NCBI GenBank assembly: GCA_902564385.1
Contig: CACFAT010000005.1
Location: 22,594-86,593 of the forward strand
Length of the DNA stretch: 64,000 nucleotides
Reading direction: 5' to 3'
Source: an uncultured Pelagibacteraceae bacterium
Lineage (GTDB): Bacteria > Pseudomonadota > Alphaproteobacteria > Pelagibacterales > Pelagibacteraceae
Shown: positions 36,475 through 45,091 of the stretch, piece after piece
Layout of the letters: each line of letters opens with the position of its first letter
How positions within the stretch are numbered: position 1 is the stretch's first letter
Made by a program: the position numbers and the translations under genes
Notes under the pieces: model-generated
What the model was told of the DNA's origin: nothing
The model's database searches: none
What the model saw: the letters and a program-made list of their open reading frames with translations, nothing else

Positions 36475-36912
36475 ATGTTGAAAGTCTTAGTTAAAAAATT
36501 AGACAAAAAAGTTAAACTGCCAGAATATAAAACAACAGGTTCATCTGGACTAGATTTGACTGCATTCATTGAAAAGAAAATAGTAATTAAACCAGGTGAA
36601 AACGCTTTAGTGCCAACAGGTATATCCATTGCAATACCTGAAGATACCGAAGTTCAGATCAGGCCGCGATCAGGTTTGGCAGCTAAAAATAATATAAGTG
36701 TATTAAATACTCCTGGAACAATTGATAGTGACTATAGAGGAGAAATAAAAGTAATTTTATTTAATCATGGAGATAAAGACTTTACAGTAAATAACGATGA
36801 TAGGATTGCGCAAATGATATTAATGCCAATTCTAAAAGTAGATTTTGAAACTGTAGAAACTTTGCCTGAGACAATTAGAGGTTCGGGTGGATTTGGATCA
36901 ACGGGTAAGTGA
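36475..36912 (+). CDS. dut: dUTP diphosphatase
   Basis: This 145-residue trimeric dUTPase removes dUTP to protect DNA and supply dUMP. Motifs in order: GSSGLDLTAF, PRSGLAAKN, TPGTIDSDYRGEIKV, RIAQMILMPI and the C-terminal P-loop-like RGSGGFGSTGK. It is four bases after coaBC, and its TGA overlaps a GTG start of the next gene. Confidence 0.95.
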   Translation: MLKVLVKKLDKKVKLPEYKTTGSSGLDLTAFIEKKIVIKPGENALVPTGISIAIPEDTEVQIRPRSGLAAKNNISVLNTPGTIDSDYRGEIKVILFNHGDKDFTVNNDDRIAQMILMPILKVDFETVETLPETIRGSGGFGSTGK

Positions 36913-37661
36913 AAAATTCATTATCTAAACGAAAGCTTGAAAGATACTCTAGACAAATAATACTTAAGGATATTGGTATATTAGGACAAAAGAAAATAAT
37001 TAATTCAAAAGTTTTAATTGTAGGTATTGGTGGGTTGGGTAGTCCAGTCGCAGATTTGTTGGCTAGATGCGGTGTAGGGTATATAGGTGCTATTGATCAC
37101 GATAAAGTAGATATTTCAAATCTTCAAAGACAAATTTTATATACTTCAAAAGATGTTGGAAAATTTAAGGTTGATATCTTTAAAAGAAGAATAAAATTAA
37201 TTAATAGAGATGTAAAAGTCAAAATTTTAAAAGAAAAAGCATCAGAAAAAAATTTAAATAAAATTGTAAAAGATTTTGATATAATTGTAGATGGAACAGA
37301 TAATTTTAAAACTAAATTTTTAATAAATAAATTTTCATTAAAATACAAAAGAAAATTAATTGTTGGAGCGATTAGTAAATTTGATGGACACATTTTTTCA
37401 TTCGATTTTAATAATAAATCAAGTCCATGTTTGAAATGTTTTTATCAATCAGAACCTTCTGATGAGATTTTAAATTGTGAAAGTGAGGGAATATTGGGAA
37501 CTACATCAAACATAATTGGGAGTATGCAAGCAAATGAAGTTTTAAAAAACATAATTTCTTCTGATAAAAGTCTTCACTCATCAATTCTGGTGGTTAATCT
37601 AAAAAAACTAGAATTTAGAAAAATAAAATTTACTAAAAAAAAAGGTTGCTTGTGCAATTAA
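36909..37661 (+). CDS. MoeB/ThiF-family adenylyltransferase
   Basis: This 250-residue E1-like enzyme adenylates the C-terminal glycine of a small sulfur-carrier protein such as MoaD or ThiS. It shows YSRQIILKDIGILGQKKI, the nucleotide loop VGIGGLGSPVADLLA, NLQRQILY and DGTDNFKTKFL. Zinc-binding Cys pairs are CLKC and, at the very C-terminus, CLC. Start is GTG, overlapping the dut stop by 4 bases (GTGA). Which carrier it uses (molybdopterin, thiamine or another) cannot be read here; no carrier gene is nearby. Confidence 0.87.
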   Translation: MKNSLSKRKLERYSRQIILKDIGILGQKKIINSKVLIVGIGGLGSPVADLLARCGVGYIGAIDHDKVDISNLQRQILYTSKDVGKFKVDIFKRRIKLINRDVKVKILKEKASEKNLNKIVKDFDIIVDGTDNFKTKFLINKFSLKYKRKLIVGAISKFDGHIFSFDFNNKSSPCLKCFYQSEPSDEILNCESEGILGTTSNIIGSMQANEVLKNIISSDKSLHSSILVVNLKKLEFRKIKFTKKKGCLCN

Positions 37662-38098
37662 TCTTCAAGATTTTAATCATAATATTTTTTACCTCGAATG
37701 CCATTTCGGAGGATAATGAAAAATTTTTAATGCTTAAAAATGATAAGGTAAACGTAAGATATGGACCAAGTTTTGATTATCCAATAAAGTATATTTACAA
37801 GAAAATAAACTTGCCAGTAAAAGTGATTGATAAAAAAGAAAATTTTAGAAGAATAATTGACAATAAAAAAAATGGTGGGTGGATACATATATCTCAATTG
37901 AAGCAATCAAAATCCTTTATAACTTTATCAAATAAAATTCTTTTCAAAAAACCAACCAAATTTTCTAAACCCTTGGCTAAAATAGAAACTGGAAGATTAT
38001 TGATAGTGAAAAAATGCGAGAGAAATTGGTGCTTAGTAGAAACTAAAAGTTTTAAAGGATGGGTTGACGAAAAAAATCTTTGGGGAAAAATCAACTAA
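37652..38098 (+). CDS. Secreted SH3-domain protein
   Basis: This protein of about 148 residues has an N-terminal hydrophobic signal sequence (QLIFKILIIIFFTSNAIS). Two bacterial SH3-like repeats follow: KVNVRYGPSFDYPIKYIY...GGWIHISQL and LLIVKKCERNWCLVETKSF...GWVDEKNLWG. Proteins of this kind bind cell-wall material or partner proteins in the periplasm. The frame opens with TTG at 37646, but a GTG at 37652 is better spaced from the AAGG ribosome-binding site. It overlaps the end of the MoeB/ThiF gene by about 10 bases. Confidence 0.75.
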   Translation: MQLIFKILIIIFFTSNAISEDNEKFLMLKNDKVNVRYGPSFDYPIKYIYKKINLPVKVIDKKENFRRIIDNKKNGGWIHISQLKQSKSFITLSNKILFKKPTKFSKPLAKIETGRLLIVKKCERNWCLVETKSFKGWVDEKNLWGKIN

Positions 38099-38124
38099 CC
38101 CTTTAAGTTATATATATTAACTAA

Positions 38125-38304
38125 TTATTTTTGTTGGACACAAACGTCTTTGATAACAGGAGCATTCGCACAATCAACACATTTAGTCTTTTGAACTATA
38201 CATCCATCATCAAGGACTTCAACATCAACTATTTTATCACACTTGGAACAAGTTGAAGAAATTGTTAATCCACATTTTTTACAATTATAATTTTCTATTT
38301 GCAT
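38125..38304 (-). CDS. 59-residue Cys-rich zinc-ribbon-like protein
   Basis: This short gene was found by eye. The 59 residues contain eight Cys, six of them in three CxxC pairs: CKKC (C8, C11), CSKC (C19, C22) and CVDC (C42, C45), plus C35 and C55. There is no signal peptide and few hydrophobic residues. The first two pairs could form one zinc ribbon; the rest could bind zinc or a small iron-sulfur unit. I do not recognise a family. It is convergent with the SH3 gene. Its upstream region has three Fur-box-like repeats, so it may respond to iron or another metal. That regulation is inference. Confidence 0.68.
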   Translation of the reverse strand: MQIENYNCKKCGLTISSTCSKCDKIVDVEVLDDGCIVQKTKCVDCANAPVIKDVCVQQK

Positions 38305-38350
38305 ATTTTAAAAATTAAATATGAAAAGATTATTTTCAACAAATATCCTT

Positions 38351-38366
38351 GCGAATAATTATTATT
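38351..38366. promoter_or_regulatory. Fur-box-like repeat, copy 1
   Basis: The 16-base element GCGAATAATTATTATT contains the palindrome AATAATTATT and resembles part of the classical Fur operator. Copy 2 is identical and starts exactly 30 bases downstream. It lies about 50 bases upstream of the Cys-rich protein gene start. Its binding protein is not known. Confidence 0.5.
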
Positions 38367-38380
38367 TACGCATTTTTTTT

Positions 38381-38396
38381 GCGAATAATTATTATT
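38381..38396. promoter_or_regulatory. Fur-box-like repeat, copy 2
   Basis: The 16-base element is identical to copy 1 at 38351, and the spacing of 30 bases is close to three DNA turns. A dimeric regulator could therefore bind both on one face of the DNA. A two-base match (TT) also precedes both copies. Upstream of the Cys-rich protein gene on the minus strand. Confidence 0.5.
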
Positions 38397-38437
38397 ACTA
38401 TAAATTATCCTTATTAAATTTTTGCTAAATACTTATT

Positions 38438-38453
38438 GATAATGATTATTATT
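38438..38453. promoter_or_regulatory. Fur-box-like repeat, copy 3 (GATAATGATTATTATT)
   Basis: This element differs from copies 1 and 2 at 3 of 16 positions. Extended to 19 bases it matches 14 of 19 positions of the E. coli Fur consensus. It overlaps the end of the DUF2061 gene. It is the best match of the three to a Fur operator. Confidence 0.5.
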
Positions 38454-38691
38454 TACTTTTTGATCTACTCGCCCACCACTTATCTAAAATGAAATACCAA
38501 ATAGAATTGGCAATTGGCTCTACAATTGCATCGGTCAGAGCTATCATAAAAGATACATCGGCAACTAACATCAAAACAGTTATAGCAATTGCAAAATGAC
38601 CAACTGTATAAACAATTGTTCTTAAAATAGAGCCTCTATTATTGGAATAAATCTGACCGGCAGCTTTAAAAATGCCGTTGGTAACTTCCAT
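38449..38691 (-). CDS. DUF2061 membrane protein
   Basis: This 80-residue protein has a basic start region (RGSILRTIVYTVGHFAIAITV), two hydrophobic helices and a C-terminal FILDKWWASR. The order matches DUF2061 (small predicted inner-membrane proteins of unknown function). It starts on the last base of the upstream Asp/Asn-hydroxylase-like gene (TAATG). The katG-hydroxylase-DUF2061 genes are close enough to form one transcript, so it may be produced under the same conditions as KatG. Confidence 0.75.
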   Translation of the reverse strand: MEVTNGIFKAAGQIYSNNRGSILRTIVYTVGHFAIAITVLMLVADVSFMIALTDAIVEPIANSIWYFILDKWWASRSKSK

Positions 38692-39287
38692 TATTCTTTA
38701 AACGGGCTTTCAAGTACACAAGCAACTAAGTGAACTCTAGCCTGTTCTCCTCCATTAAAAAAGTTATGATACTTTGTATTGTTAGTAATCCATACATGTC
38801 CATCTGCAGGCAAATGTTTTGCAACATTTTCAATGACCATTGAACAACCTGCATTAGTTACTATCGGAATATGCAATCTACACTCTGGATCTTTGTGCCA
38901 ACTTAGTGTTGATCTTGGCTCTTTTAATAAAAGCCTTACTCTTCCTAGTTTAAATTTTTTACTAAGAATTTCATAAACCTCTTTAAAATAAGTTTTCTCG
39001 AACTCTGGTAGCAACTGAGTATATTTCGACTCATCAATATCAATATCTCTTGAGACTTCTTTGCCTGTCTCATCTGCAATAGTCCAATATCTACCTCTGA
39101 TATTGTTCCCTTCTATAGAGTCTTTGTTATTTGGAATTTGATTTAGAGGAATTGCACCAAAATGGGTAACACCTGGCGAATTAAATTTCTTTTTCTCTAA
39201 AATTAGATTTAAGTCATCTCGCAATCTATTTATATCAAACTTAATTTCAGGAACTTTATAAAAGTCTTCGAAAGATAGTGATGTCAT
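38691..39287 (-). CDS. Aspartyl/asparaginyl beta-hydroxylase-like protein
   Basis: This 198-residue protein resembles the cupin-like 2-oxoglutarate/iron dioxygenases related to aspartyl/asparaginyl beta-hydroxylase. The iron site is suggested by SWHKDPECRLHIPI (HxD) and the later KYHNFFNGGEQARVHLV, with the distal His and the Arg that should bind 2-oxoglutarate. There is no signal peptide. The target protein or small molecule is unknown. It follows katG by 19 bases and shares one base with the DUF2061 gene, so it probably belongs to the KatG transcript. Confidence 0.78.
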   Translation of the reverse strand: MTSLSFEDFYKVPEIKFDINRLRDDLNLILEKKKFNSPGVTHFGAIPLNQIPNNKDSIEGNNIRGRYWTIADETGKEVSRDIDIDESKYTQLLPEFEKTYFKEVYEILSKKFKLGRVRLLLKEPRSTLSWHKDPECRLHIPIVTNAGCSMVIENVAKHLPADGHVWITNNTKYHNFFNGGEQARVHLVACVLESPFKE

Positions 39288-39306
39288 TTTTTCGCTTTCC
39301 TTAATA

Positions 39307-41544
39307 TTAGTTTAATCTTAAATCAAATCTATCTGCATTCATCACTTTGACCCATGCAGATACAAAGTCTTTAACAAATTTGTCAGATGAGTCTTTGCAG
39401 GCATAGACTTCAGCTAATGCTCTTAATTGGGAGTTTGAACCAAAAATAAGGTCAACTCTTGAACCTTTCCACTTGGCTTTTTTAGACTTTCTATCTTTAC
39501 CAACAAAATATTGTTCAGATTTGTCAGTTTCCTTCCAAGTGGTACTCATATCGAGAAGATTTACAAAATAATCTGTTGATAGAGTTCCAGGTTTTTTTGT
39601 GAAAACTCCATTTTTAGAACTATCATAGTTTGTATCTAAAACTCTCATTCCTCCCACAAGAACTGTCATCTCTGGTGCCGTTAATCCCATTAATTGCGCC
39701 TTATCAATTAATTTTTCTTCAGCAGAAACATTAGATTTACCTTTTTTCATGTAATTTCTAAAACCATCCGCTTGCGGCTCAAGTAATCCAAATGAATTTA
39801 CATCTGTTTGGTCTTGTCTTGCATCTCCTCTTCCAGGAGTAAATGGAACCTGAATTTTGTGACCAGCTTTTTTAGCTGACATTTCAACTCCTACATTTCC
39901 ACCTAATACTATAAGATCCGCCATTGAGACTGATTTTTTATTTGTATCAAATCTTTTCTTAATTTTTTGTAGAGCTTTAATAACTTTTGATAGTTTTTTA
40001 GGGTTATTAACTTTCCAACTTCTTTGAGGCTCAAGCATAATTCTTGCTCCGTTTGCTCCACCTCTTTTATCAGAACCTCTGTATGTGGAAGCAGATGCCC
40101 AGGCTGTAGAAACTAAATCAGACACGGAGATTTTTGATTTTAAAAGCTTTGATTTCAAATCTCTTATATCTTTTGATTTAAGTTTATATTTTGGTTTATC
40201 TATAGGATCTTGCCAAATTAATTGTTCTTTTGGTACCTCGCTACCCAAGTAACATGCTCTTGGTCCCATGTCTCTATGAGTAAGCTTAAACCAAGCTCTT
40301 GCAAATGCATCAGCAAATTCATCTGGATTTTGATAAAAATGTTTTGAAATTGGTCCATAACTTTTATCCATTCTCAAAGATAAATCAGTTGTTTGCATCA
40401 TTGGAGGATGCATTTTACTTTTATCATGAGCATCAGGAACCATTTTAATTCTCTGACCATTCTTTTTTGGAGTCCATTGAAATGCTCCAGCAGGTCCTTT
40501 TGTCAATTCCCATTCATGGTTAAATAAACAATCAAAGTAACCCATATCCCATTGTGTTGGTGTTTGTGTCCATGCTCCTTCAATACCACTACTTATTGCG
40601 TGTACACCTTTTCCTGATTTGTAATTACTATTCCAACCAGTTGCTTGATCTTGAATTCTTGATGCTTCTGGATCAGGTCCTTTATGTGATTCAGGGGCAG
40701 CACCATGAGATTTTCCAAAAGTATGACCACCAGCAACTAGTGCAACTGTTTCATAATCATTCATTGCCATTCGTCCAAATGTTTCTCTAATATCATGAGC
40801 TGCTTTCAATGGGTCTGGATTAAAATCTGGACCTTGTGGATTTACATAAATTAATCCCATGTGAGAAGCCCCCAATGGTTGTTCAAGATCTCTTTTTCCG
40901 CTGTATCTCTTAACACCTAACATTTCTTTTTCTGAACCCCAGTAAATATCATCTTCTGGTTCCCAGATATCAGTTCTTCCAGCTCCAAAACCAAACGTTT
41001 TAAAGCCCATTGACTCTAATGCTACATTTCCAACTAGTATAAATAAATCTGCCCAAGAAATTCTTTTTCCATATTTCTGTTTTATTGGCCACAAAAGTAA
41101 TCTAGCTTTATCTAAATTAACATTATCAGGCCAAGCATTTAACGGTGCAAACCTTTGATTGCCTGTTCCAGCTCCCCCTCTACCATCACCTGTTCTGTAT
41201 GTACCTGCTGCGTGCCATGCTAATCTAATAAATAAAGGACCATAATGACCGTAATCTGCTGGCCACCAATCTTGTGAGTCTGTCATTAATTTGTTTAAAT
41301 CTTTTTTGAGTGCTTTGTAATTCAGTTTTTTAAATTCTTTAGAATAATTAAATTTTTTCTCCATTGGATTTGATAAATTCGAGTGCTGACTTAAAATTTT
41401 CAAATTCAAACTATTTGGCCAAAAATCTCTATTTGTTTGTCCTCTACCAGCGCTAAATTTTGCTGGTGTACCTGCACCCGTAAAAGGGCACTTACTTAAT
41501 TCTGCTGATTTAAATGTTTTACTTTTATGAAATTCCGCACTCAT
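39307..41544 (-). CDS. katG: Catalase-peroxidase
   Basis: This 745-residue bifunctional haem enzyme destroys hydrogen peroxide. The N-terminal, catalytic half has the distal [18 protein letters not shown] (Arg-Trp-His) with the Trp of the covalent adduct, the adduct Tyr in [10 protein letters not shown], and the proximal His in [13 protein letters not shown]. The C-terminal half is the non-haem duplicate. Length and motif order are normal. Two ICE-like palindromes (41565-41581 and 41588-41604) lie in the promoter region and the iron regulator gene irr is next to it, so regulation by Irr is likely. The following two genes are probably in the same transcript. Confidence 0.96.
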   Translation of the reverse strand: MSAEFHKSKTFKSAELSKCPFTGAGTPAKFSAGRGQTNRDFWPNSLNLKILSQHSNLSNPMEKKFNYSKEFKKLNYKALKKDLNKLMTDSQDWWPADYGHYGPLFIRLAWHAAGTYRTGDGRGGAGTGNQRFAPLNAWPDNVNLDKARLLLWPIKQKYGKRISWADLFILVGNVALESMGFKTFGFGAGRTDIWEPEDDIYWGSEKEMLGVKRYSGKRDLEQPLGASHMGLIYVNPQGPDFNPDPLKAAHDIRETFGRMAMNDYETVALVAGGHTFGKSHGAAPESHKGPDPEASRIQDQATGWNSNYKSGKGVHAISSGIEGAWTQTPTQWDMGYFDCLFNHEWELTKGPAGAFQWTPKKNGQRIKMVPDAHDKSKMHPPMMQTTDLSLRMDKSYGPISKHFYQNPDEFADAFARAWFKLTHRDMGPRACYLGSEVPKEQLIWQDPIDKPKYKLKSKDIRDLKSKLLKSKISVSDLVSTAWASASTYRGSDKRGGANGARIMLEPQRSWKVNNPKKLSKVIKALQKIKKRFDTNKKSVSMADLIVLGGNVGVEMSAKKAGHKIQVPFTPGRGDARQDQTDVNSFGLLEPQADGFRNYMKKGKSNVSAEEKLIDKAQLMGLTAPEMTVLVGGMRVLDTNYDSSKNGVFTKKPGTLSTDYFVNLLDMSTTWKETDKSEQYFVGKDRKSKKAKWKGSRVDLIFGSNSQLRALAEVYACKDSSDKFVKDFVSAWVKVMNADRFDLRLN

Positions 41545-41564
41545 TATTATATATCTCCTTTAAT

Positions 41565-41581
41565 ATTATAATTGTTCTAAT
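41565..41581. promoter_or_regulatory. ICE-like element (weaker), katG promoter
   Basis: The 17-base sequence ATTATAATTGTTCTAAT resembles the Irr operator pattern TTTAGAA-N3-TTCTAAA, with several mismatches at the ends. It is 23 bases from the better element at 41588. It lies 20 bases upstream of the katG start. Confidence 0.4.
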
Positions 41582-41587
41582 TCGTTG

Positions 41588-41604
41588 TTTATAATTATTC
41601 TAAA
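41588..41604. promoter_or_regulatory. ICE-like Irr operator, katG promoter
   Basis: The 17-base element TTTATAATTATTCTAAA matches the iron control element TTTAGAA-N3-TTCTAAA known for Irr at 13 of 14 defined positions. It lies about 45 bases upstream of katG, between katG and irr. Irr would be expected to repress or activate katG depending on haem or iron. Binding is inferred from the motif. Confidence 0.6.
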
Positions 41605-41649
41605 GAAGATTGTCAATAAGTCAGAATATTTATGATTTAATTTTGAAAC

Positions 41650-42066
41650 TTAGTCTTCTAATTTTACTAAAACTTCAACTGATTTAATTTTTTTTCCAGG
41701 TATAGATTTTTGTATCTCTATCGGTCCCACATCCTCATTTTTAAGATCAATAAGCTTTTCTTCTTTAACATCAAAGAAATGGTGGTGATCTGTGACATTT
41801 GTATCAAAGTAGGTTTGATTAGAATTTATTGGAATTTCTTTTAGATATCCTTTTTTATGAAATGCATGAACTGTATTGTAAACAGTTGCTAAAGAAACTT
41901 TATCTGCAGTTCTATCTTTTATTAAATTGAATAAGTCGTTTATTGTGAAATGGAAAGTTTTGTCTCTATTAAATAGAACCTCGCATATATTTATTCTTTG
42001 TTTAGTTGGTCTCAAGCTAGAGTTTCTTAGTTTTTCAATGAATTCTTGTTTACTCGTCATAAGCAA
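41650..42066 (-). CDS. irr: Fur-family regulator, Irr type
   Basis: This 138-residue Fur-superfamily regulator most resembles Irr, the alphaproteobacterial iron/haem regulator. The winged helix is visible (LRPTKQRINICEVLF; VSLATVYNTVHAFHKKGYLKEI), followed by the Irr-like HHH stretch in VTDHHHFFDVKEEKLIDL. The start frame MLMTSK is followed by a second Met, so the exact N-terminus is uncertain by two codons. The gene is adjacent to katG and divergent from fabA, as irr-fabA-fabB is in many Rhizobiales. A near-perfect ICE palindrome lies in its own upstream region. Confidence 0.85.
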   Translation of the reverse strand: MLMTSKQEFIEKLRNSSLRPTKQRINICEVLFNRDKTFHFTINDLFNLIKDRTADKVSLATVYNTVHAFHKKGYLKEIPINSNQTYFDTNVTDHHHFFDVKEEKLIDLKNEDVGPIEIQKSIPGKKIKSVEVLVKLED

Positions 42067-42083
42067 TTTAAAACTATTCTAAA
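42067..42083. promoter_or_regulatory. ICE-like Irr operator between irr and fabA
   Basis: The element TTTAAAACTATTCTAAA matches the Irr operator pattern TTTAGAA-N3-TTCTAAA at 13 of 14 defined positions. It abuts the start of irr and lies about 50 bases from the fabA start. It would allow autoregulation of irr and perhaps iron control of fabA. Binding is inferred from the motif. Confidence 0.62.
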
Positions 42084-42133
42084 CTATTTCTATATTATAA
42101 TGTAACTAAATCAAGTAATAAGATTACAAAATT

Positions 42134-42634
42134 ATGAAAAAAAGTTCCTTTAATTACGACGAACTTATTGATTGTGCTAATGGTAAGTTATTTGGTCCAG
42201 GTAATGCAAAATTACCGTCTCCGCCAATGCTAATGTTTGATAGAATTACAGAAATTACTGAGAGTAAGGGTTTTTATAAAAAAGGCTCTATGAAAGCCGA
42301 ACTTGATATTAAGGACAATTTATGGTTTTTTGATTGTCATTTTAAAGAAGATCCAGTTATGCCAGGTTGTCTTGGTTTAGATGCTATGTGGCAGCTAGTT
42401 GGCTTTTTTCTTGGTTGGCTGGGAAATCCAGGAAGAGGTAGAGCGTTAGGTGTAAGCACTGTAAAATTTACTGGTGAAGTTCTTAAAAATGTCAAAATGG
42501 CTACATATGAAATAGATATGAAAAGAATTCTTATTAAAGGTGAAACAACTGTAGGTCTTGCAAATGGAATATTGCTTGCTGATGGAAAAAAGATTTATAG
42601 TGCAGAAAATCTTAAGGTAGGATTATTTAAATAA
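42134..42634 (+). CDS. fabA: 3-hydroxydecanoyl-ACP dehydratase/isomerase
   Basis: This 166-residue hotdog enzyme dehydrates 3-hydroxyacyl-ACP and isomerises the trans-2 to cis-3 decenoyl intermediate, starting unsaturated fatty acid synthesis. Active residues are in [22 protein letters not shown] (His and Asp). The N-terminal [20 protein letters not shown] is typical for FabA rather than FabZ. It shares one base with fabB (TAATG). The pair is the standard anaerobic-type unsaturated fatty acid system. Confidence 0.95.
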   Translation: MKKSSFNYDELIDCANGKLFGPGNAKLPSPPMLMFDRITEITESKGFYKKGSMKAELDIKDNLWFFDCHFKEDPVMPGCLGLDAMWQLVGFFLGWLGNPGRGRALGVSTVKFTGEVLKNVKMATYEIDMKRILIKGETTVGLANGILLADGKKIYSAENLKVGLFK

Positions 42635-43845
42635 TGAAAAGAGTAGTTGTAACAGGACTTGGGGTAGTTTCATGTTTAGGAAATAATCAAGATGAGGTTT
42701 ATCAATCGTTAGTTAATACAAAATCAGGAATAACATTTTCTGAAGAATACAAAGAGCATAACTTAAAAAGTCATGTTCATGGTAAACCTAATATCAAATT
42801 AGAGGATTACATTGATAGAAAAGTTATTCGGTTTATGGGTGCTGGATCAGCATATAATTATGTTGCAATGAGTGAAGCAGTTAAAGACTCTGGATTAGAA
42901 GAAAATGAGGTTAGTAATATTTCAACAGGTATGGTCATGGGATCTGGAGGACCATCAATAGAAAATGTGATTTTAGCATCAGATAAAACTAGAGAAAAAA
43001 ATCCAAAAAAAATGGGTCCATTTATAGTTCCAAGAACTATGGCAAGTACTGCTTCTGCTACTCTAGCAGTTCCATTTAAAATCAAAGGCACTAATTACAC
43101 AATAAGTTCTGCATGCGCAACGAGTGGTCATTGTATTGGTAATGCAATGGAACTTATTCAATTAGGAAAACAAAATATTATTTTTGCTGGTGGAAGTGAT
43201 GAGGTTCACTTTGCTATGACTGCTATGTTTGATGCAATGACTGCGCTATCATCAAAATATAACGATACCCCTGAAAAAGCCTCAAGACCATATGATAAAA
43301 CAAGAGATGGTTTTGTGATTGCTGGTGGAGGTGGAGTTCTTGTTTTAGAAGAATACGAACATGCCAAAGCAAGAGGTGCTAAAATATATGCGGAATTAAC
43401 TGGTTATGGAGCAACATCAGATGGCTATGATATGGTTGCACCATCTGGTGAGGGAGCAGTGAGATGTATGAAAATGGCTCTAGCAACTTCTAAAAATAAA
43501 ATTGACTATATTAATACTCACGGGACATCAACACCTGTAGGAGATATTACAGAATTAAAAGCAGTTGGTGAGGCTTTCCCAGACTATAAACCTAAGATAA
43601 GTTCTACAAAATCTTTGTCAGGTCATTCATTAGGTGCAACTTCAGTTCACGAAGCAATTTATAGTTTGATAATGATGAAAAACAATTTTATTTCAGCTTC
43701 AGCAAATATTTCAGAAATGGATGATGAAGCAAAAAACTATCCGATTGTTACACAAGTTGAAAAAGATGTAAATTTAAATGCAATTATGTCTAACAGCTTT
43801 GGTTTTGGTGGAACTAATGCAACATTAGTTTTTGAGAAAGTTTAA
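42634..43845 (+). CDS. fabB: 3-oxoacyl-ACP synthase I
   Basis: This 403-residue thiolase-fold condensing enzyme elongates acyl-ACP, including unsaturated ones. The active Cys is in [13 protein letters not shown], and the two His in [11 protein letters not shown] and [15 protein letters not shown]. Its place directly after fabA supports FabB over FabF. Translation is probably coupled to fabA. Confidence 0.95.
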   Translation: MKRVVVTGLGVVSCLGNNQDEVYQSLVNTKSGITFSEEYKEHNLKSHVHGKPNIKLEDYIDRKVIRFMGAGSAYNYVAMSEAVKDSGLEENEVSNISTGMVMGSGGPSIENVILASDKTREKNPKKMGPFIVPRTMASTASATLAVPFKIKGTNYTISSACATSGHCIGNAMELIQLGKQNIIFAGGSDEVHFAMTAMFDAMTALSSKYNDTPEKASRPYDKTRDGFVIAGGGGVLVLEEYEHAKARGAKIYAELTGYGATSDGYDMVAPSGEGAVRCMKMALATSKNKIDYINTHGTSTPVGDITELKAVGEAFPDYKPKISSTKSLSGHSLGATSVHEAIYSLIMMKNNFISASANISEMDDEAKNYPIVTQVEKDVNLNAIMSNSFGFGGTNATLVFEKV

Positions 43846-43849
43846 ATCT

Positions 43850-44635
43850 ATGAGTTTAATGAAGGGAAAAAAGGGTCTTATCATGGGCGTTGCCAATGAG
43901 AGATCAATTGCATGGGGTATATCTCAAAAACTTGCTGAAGCTGGAGCAGAGTTAGCTTTTACATATTTAGGTGATGCTTTAAAAAAAAGAGTTGTTCCAC
44001 TTGCAGAAAAACTAAATTCAAATGTAACATTTAGCTGTGATGTAGAAAAGAAAGAAGAAGTTGTAAAACTTTTTGAAGACGTAAAAAGTCAATGGGGAGA
44101 AATTGATTTTATTGTGCATGCAATTGCATTTTCAGATAAGTCCGAGTTATCAGGAGAATATTTAAATACAACTAGAGAAAACTTTTTAAGAAGTATGTTA
44201 ATATCTTGTTTTTCATTTACTGAAGTTGCTAGAGAGGCATCTAAAATAATGAAGCAAGGTGGCAGTATGATTACTTTGAGTTATGAAGCAAATAAAGCTA
44301 TACCTAATTATAATGTAATGGGAGTATGTAAAGCTGCACTAGAGTCTAGTGTTAAATATCTAGCAAGGGATCTAGGAGCAAAGAATATTAGAGTTAATGC
44401 AATAAGTGCCGGTCCAATCAAAACACTAGCCGCATCTGCCATTGGCGATGCTAAATTTCTTTACAAGTGGAATGCTGATCATTCGTTCTTAAAAAGAAAT
44501 GTTGATAATCTTGATGTTGGAAATTCAGCATTATATCTTTTAAGCGATATGGCAGGTGGTGTTACTGGAGAAATTCATTATGTGGATGCTGGTTACAATA
44601 AAGTTGGAATGCCAGATCCTAAGAACATTACCTGA
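43850..44635 (+). CDS. fabI: Enoyl-ACP reductase (NADH)
   Basis: This protein of about 261 residues is a short-chain dehydrogenase-type enoyl-ACP reductase. The nucleotide loop and family signature are KKGLIMGVANERSIAWGI, and the catalytic Tyr-x6-Lys is in NYNVMGVCKAALESS. The frame opens upstream at 43832 within fabB, but the Met at 43850 (MSLMKGKKG) is the usual start. It completes the fabA-fabB-fabI group. Confidence 0.94.
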   Translation: MSLMKGKKGLIMGVANERSIAWGISQKLAEAGAELAFTYLGDALKKRVVPLAEKLNSNVTFSCDVEKKEEVVKLFEDVKSQWGEIDFIVHAIAFSDKSELSGEYLNTTRENFLRSMLISCFSFTEVAREASKIMKQGGSMITLSYEANKAIPNYNVMGVCKAALESSVKYLARDLGAKNIRVNAISAGPIKTLAASAIGDAKFLYKWNADHSFLKRNVDNLDVGNSALYLLSDMAGGVTGEIHYVDAGYNKVGMPDPKNIT

Positions 44636-44659
44636 GATTTAGTTAAATTTAGTTAAATT

Positions 44660-45049
44660 ATGATGCAACAAATTAGTATTTATCTAACGAGTATAATATT
44701 GGGAATTATGCTCTTCTTTTCTTTTGTTATAGCACCTGTAACTTTCACTGCATTAGATGAGAAAAACGCTAGAAAATTTATAAGAAAAATATTTCCTTAT
44801 TACTACACTGTTAATTTAGCTATTAGTATTTTAGTTTTAATTTGCTTTATAATTCTAAAAATTTTTTCCTTAGACTTTTATTTAATTTTGAGTGTAGCAG
44901 CATTATTTGCTGTATCTAATTTTATACTAATGCCGCTTATAAATAAGTTTAGAGATGAAAAGCAGGATAATAAATTTAAGTATTCACACTTTATTTCTGT
45001 TGTAATTAATTTCATACAGATGATATTTTTAGTGATTATTTTATTTTAA
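44660..45049 (+). CDS. DUF4149 membrane protein
   Basis: This 129-residue protein has four hydrophobic helices. The N-terminal pattern IILGIMLFFSFVIAPVTFTAL and the following FIRKIFPYYYTVNLAIS match the DUF4149 (TMEM205-like) family. Its role is unknown. It follows fabI by 24 bases, a spacer containing a short tandem repeat (TTTAGTTAAA twice), and may be cotranscribed with it. Confidence 0.8.
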   Translation: MMQQISIYLTSIILGIMLFFSFVIAPVTFTALDEKNARKFIRKIFPYYYTVNLAISILVLICFIILKIFSLDFYLILSVAALFAVSNFILMPLINKFRDEKQDNKFKYSHFISVVINFIQMIFLVIILF

Positions 45050-45091
45050 AGTAGTAATTTTCAGCTTAATTAAAATTAAATATAATATTAA

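Noticed and set aside
43832..43849. Upstream start of fabI inside fabB
   Set aside because: The Met at 43850 lies just after the fabB stop and fits the family start.
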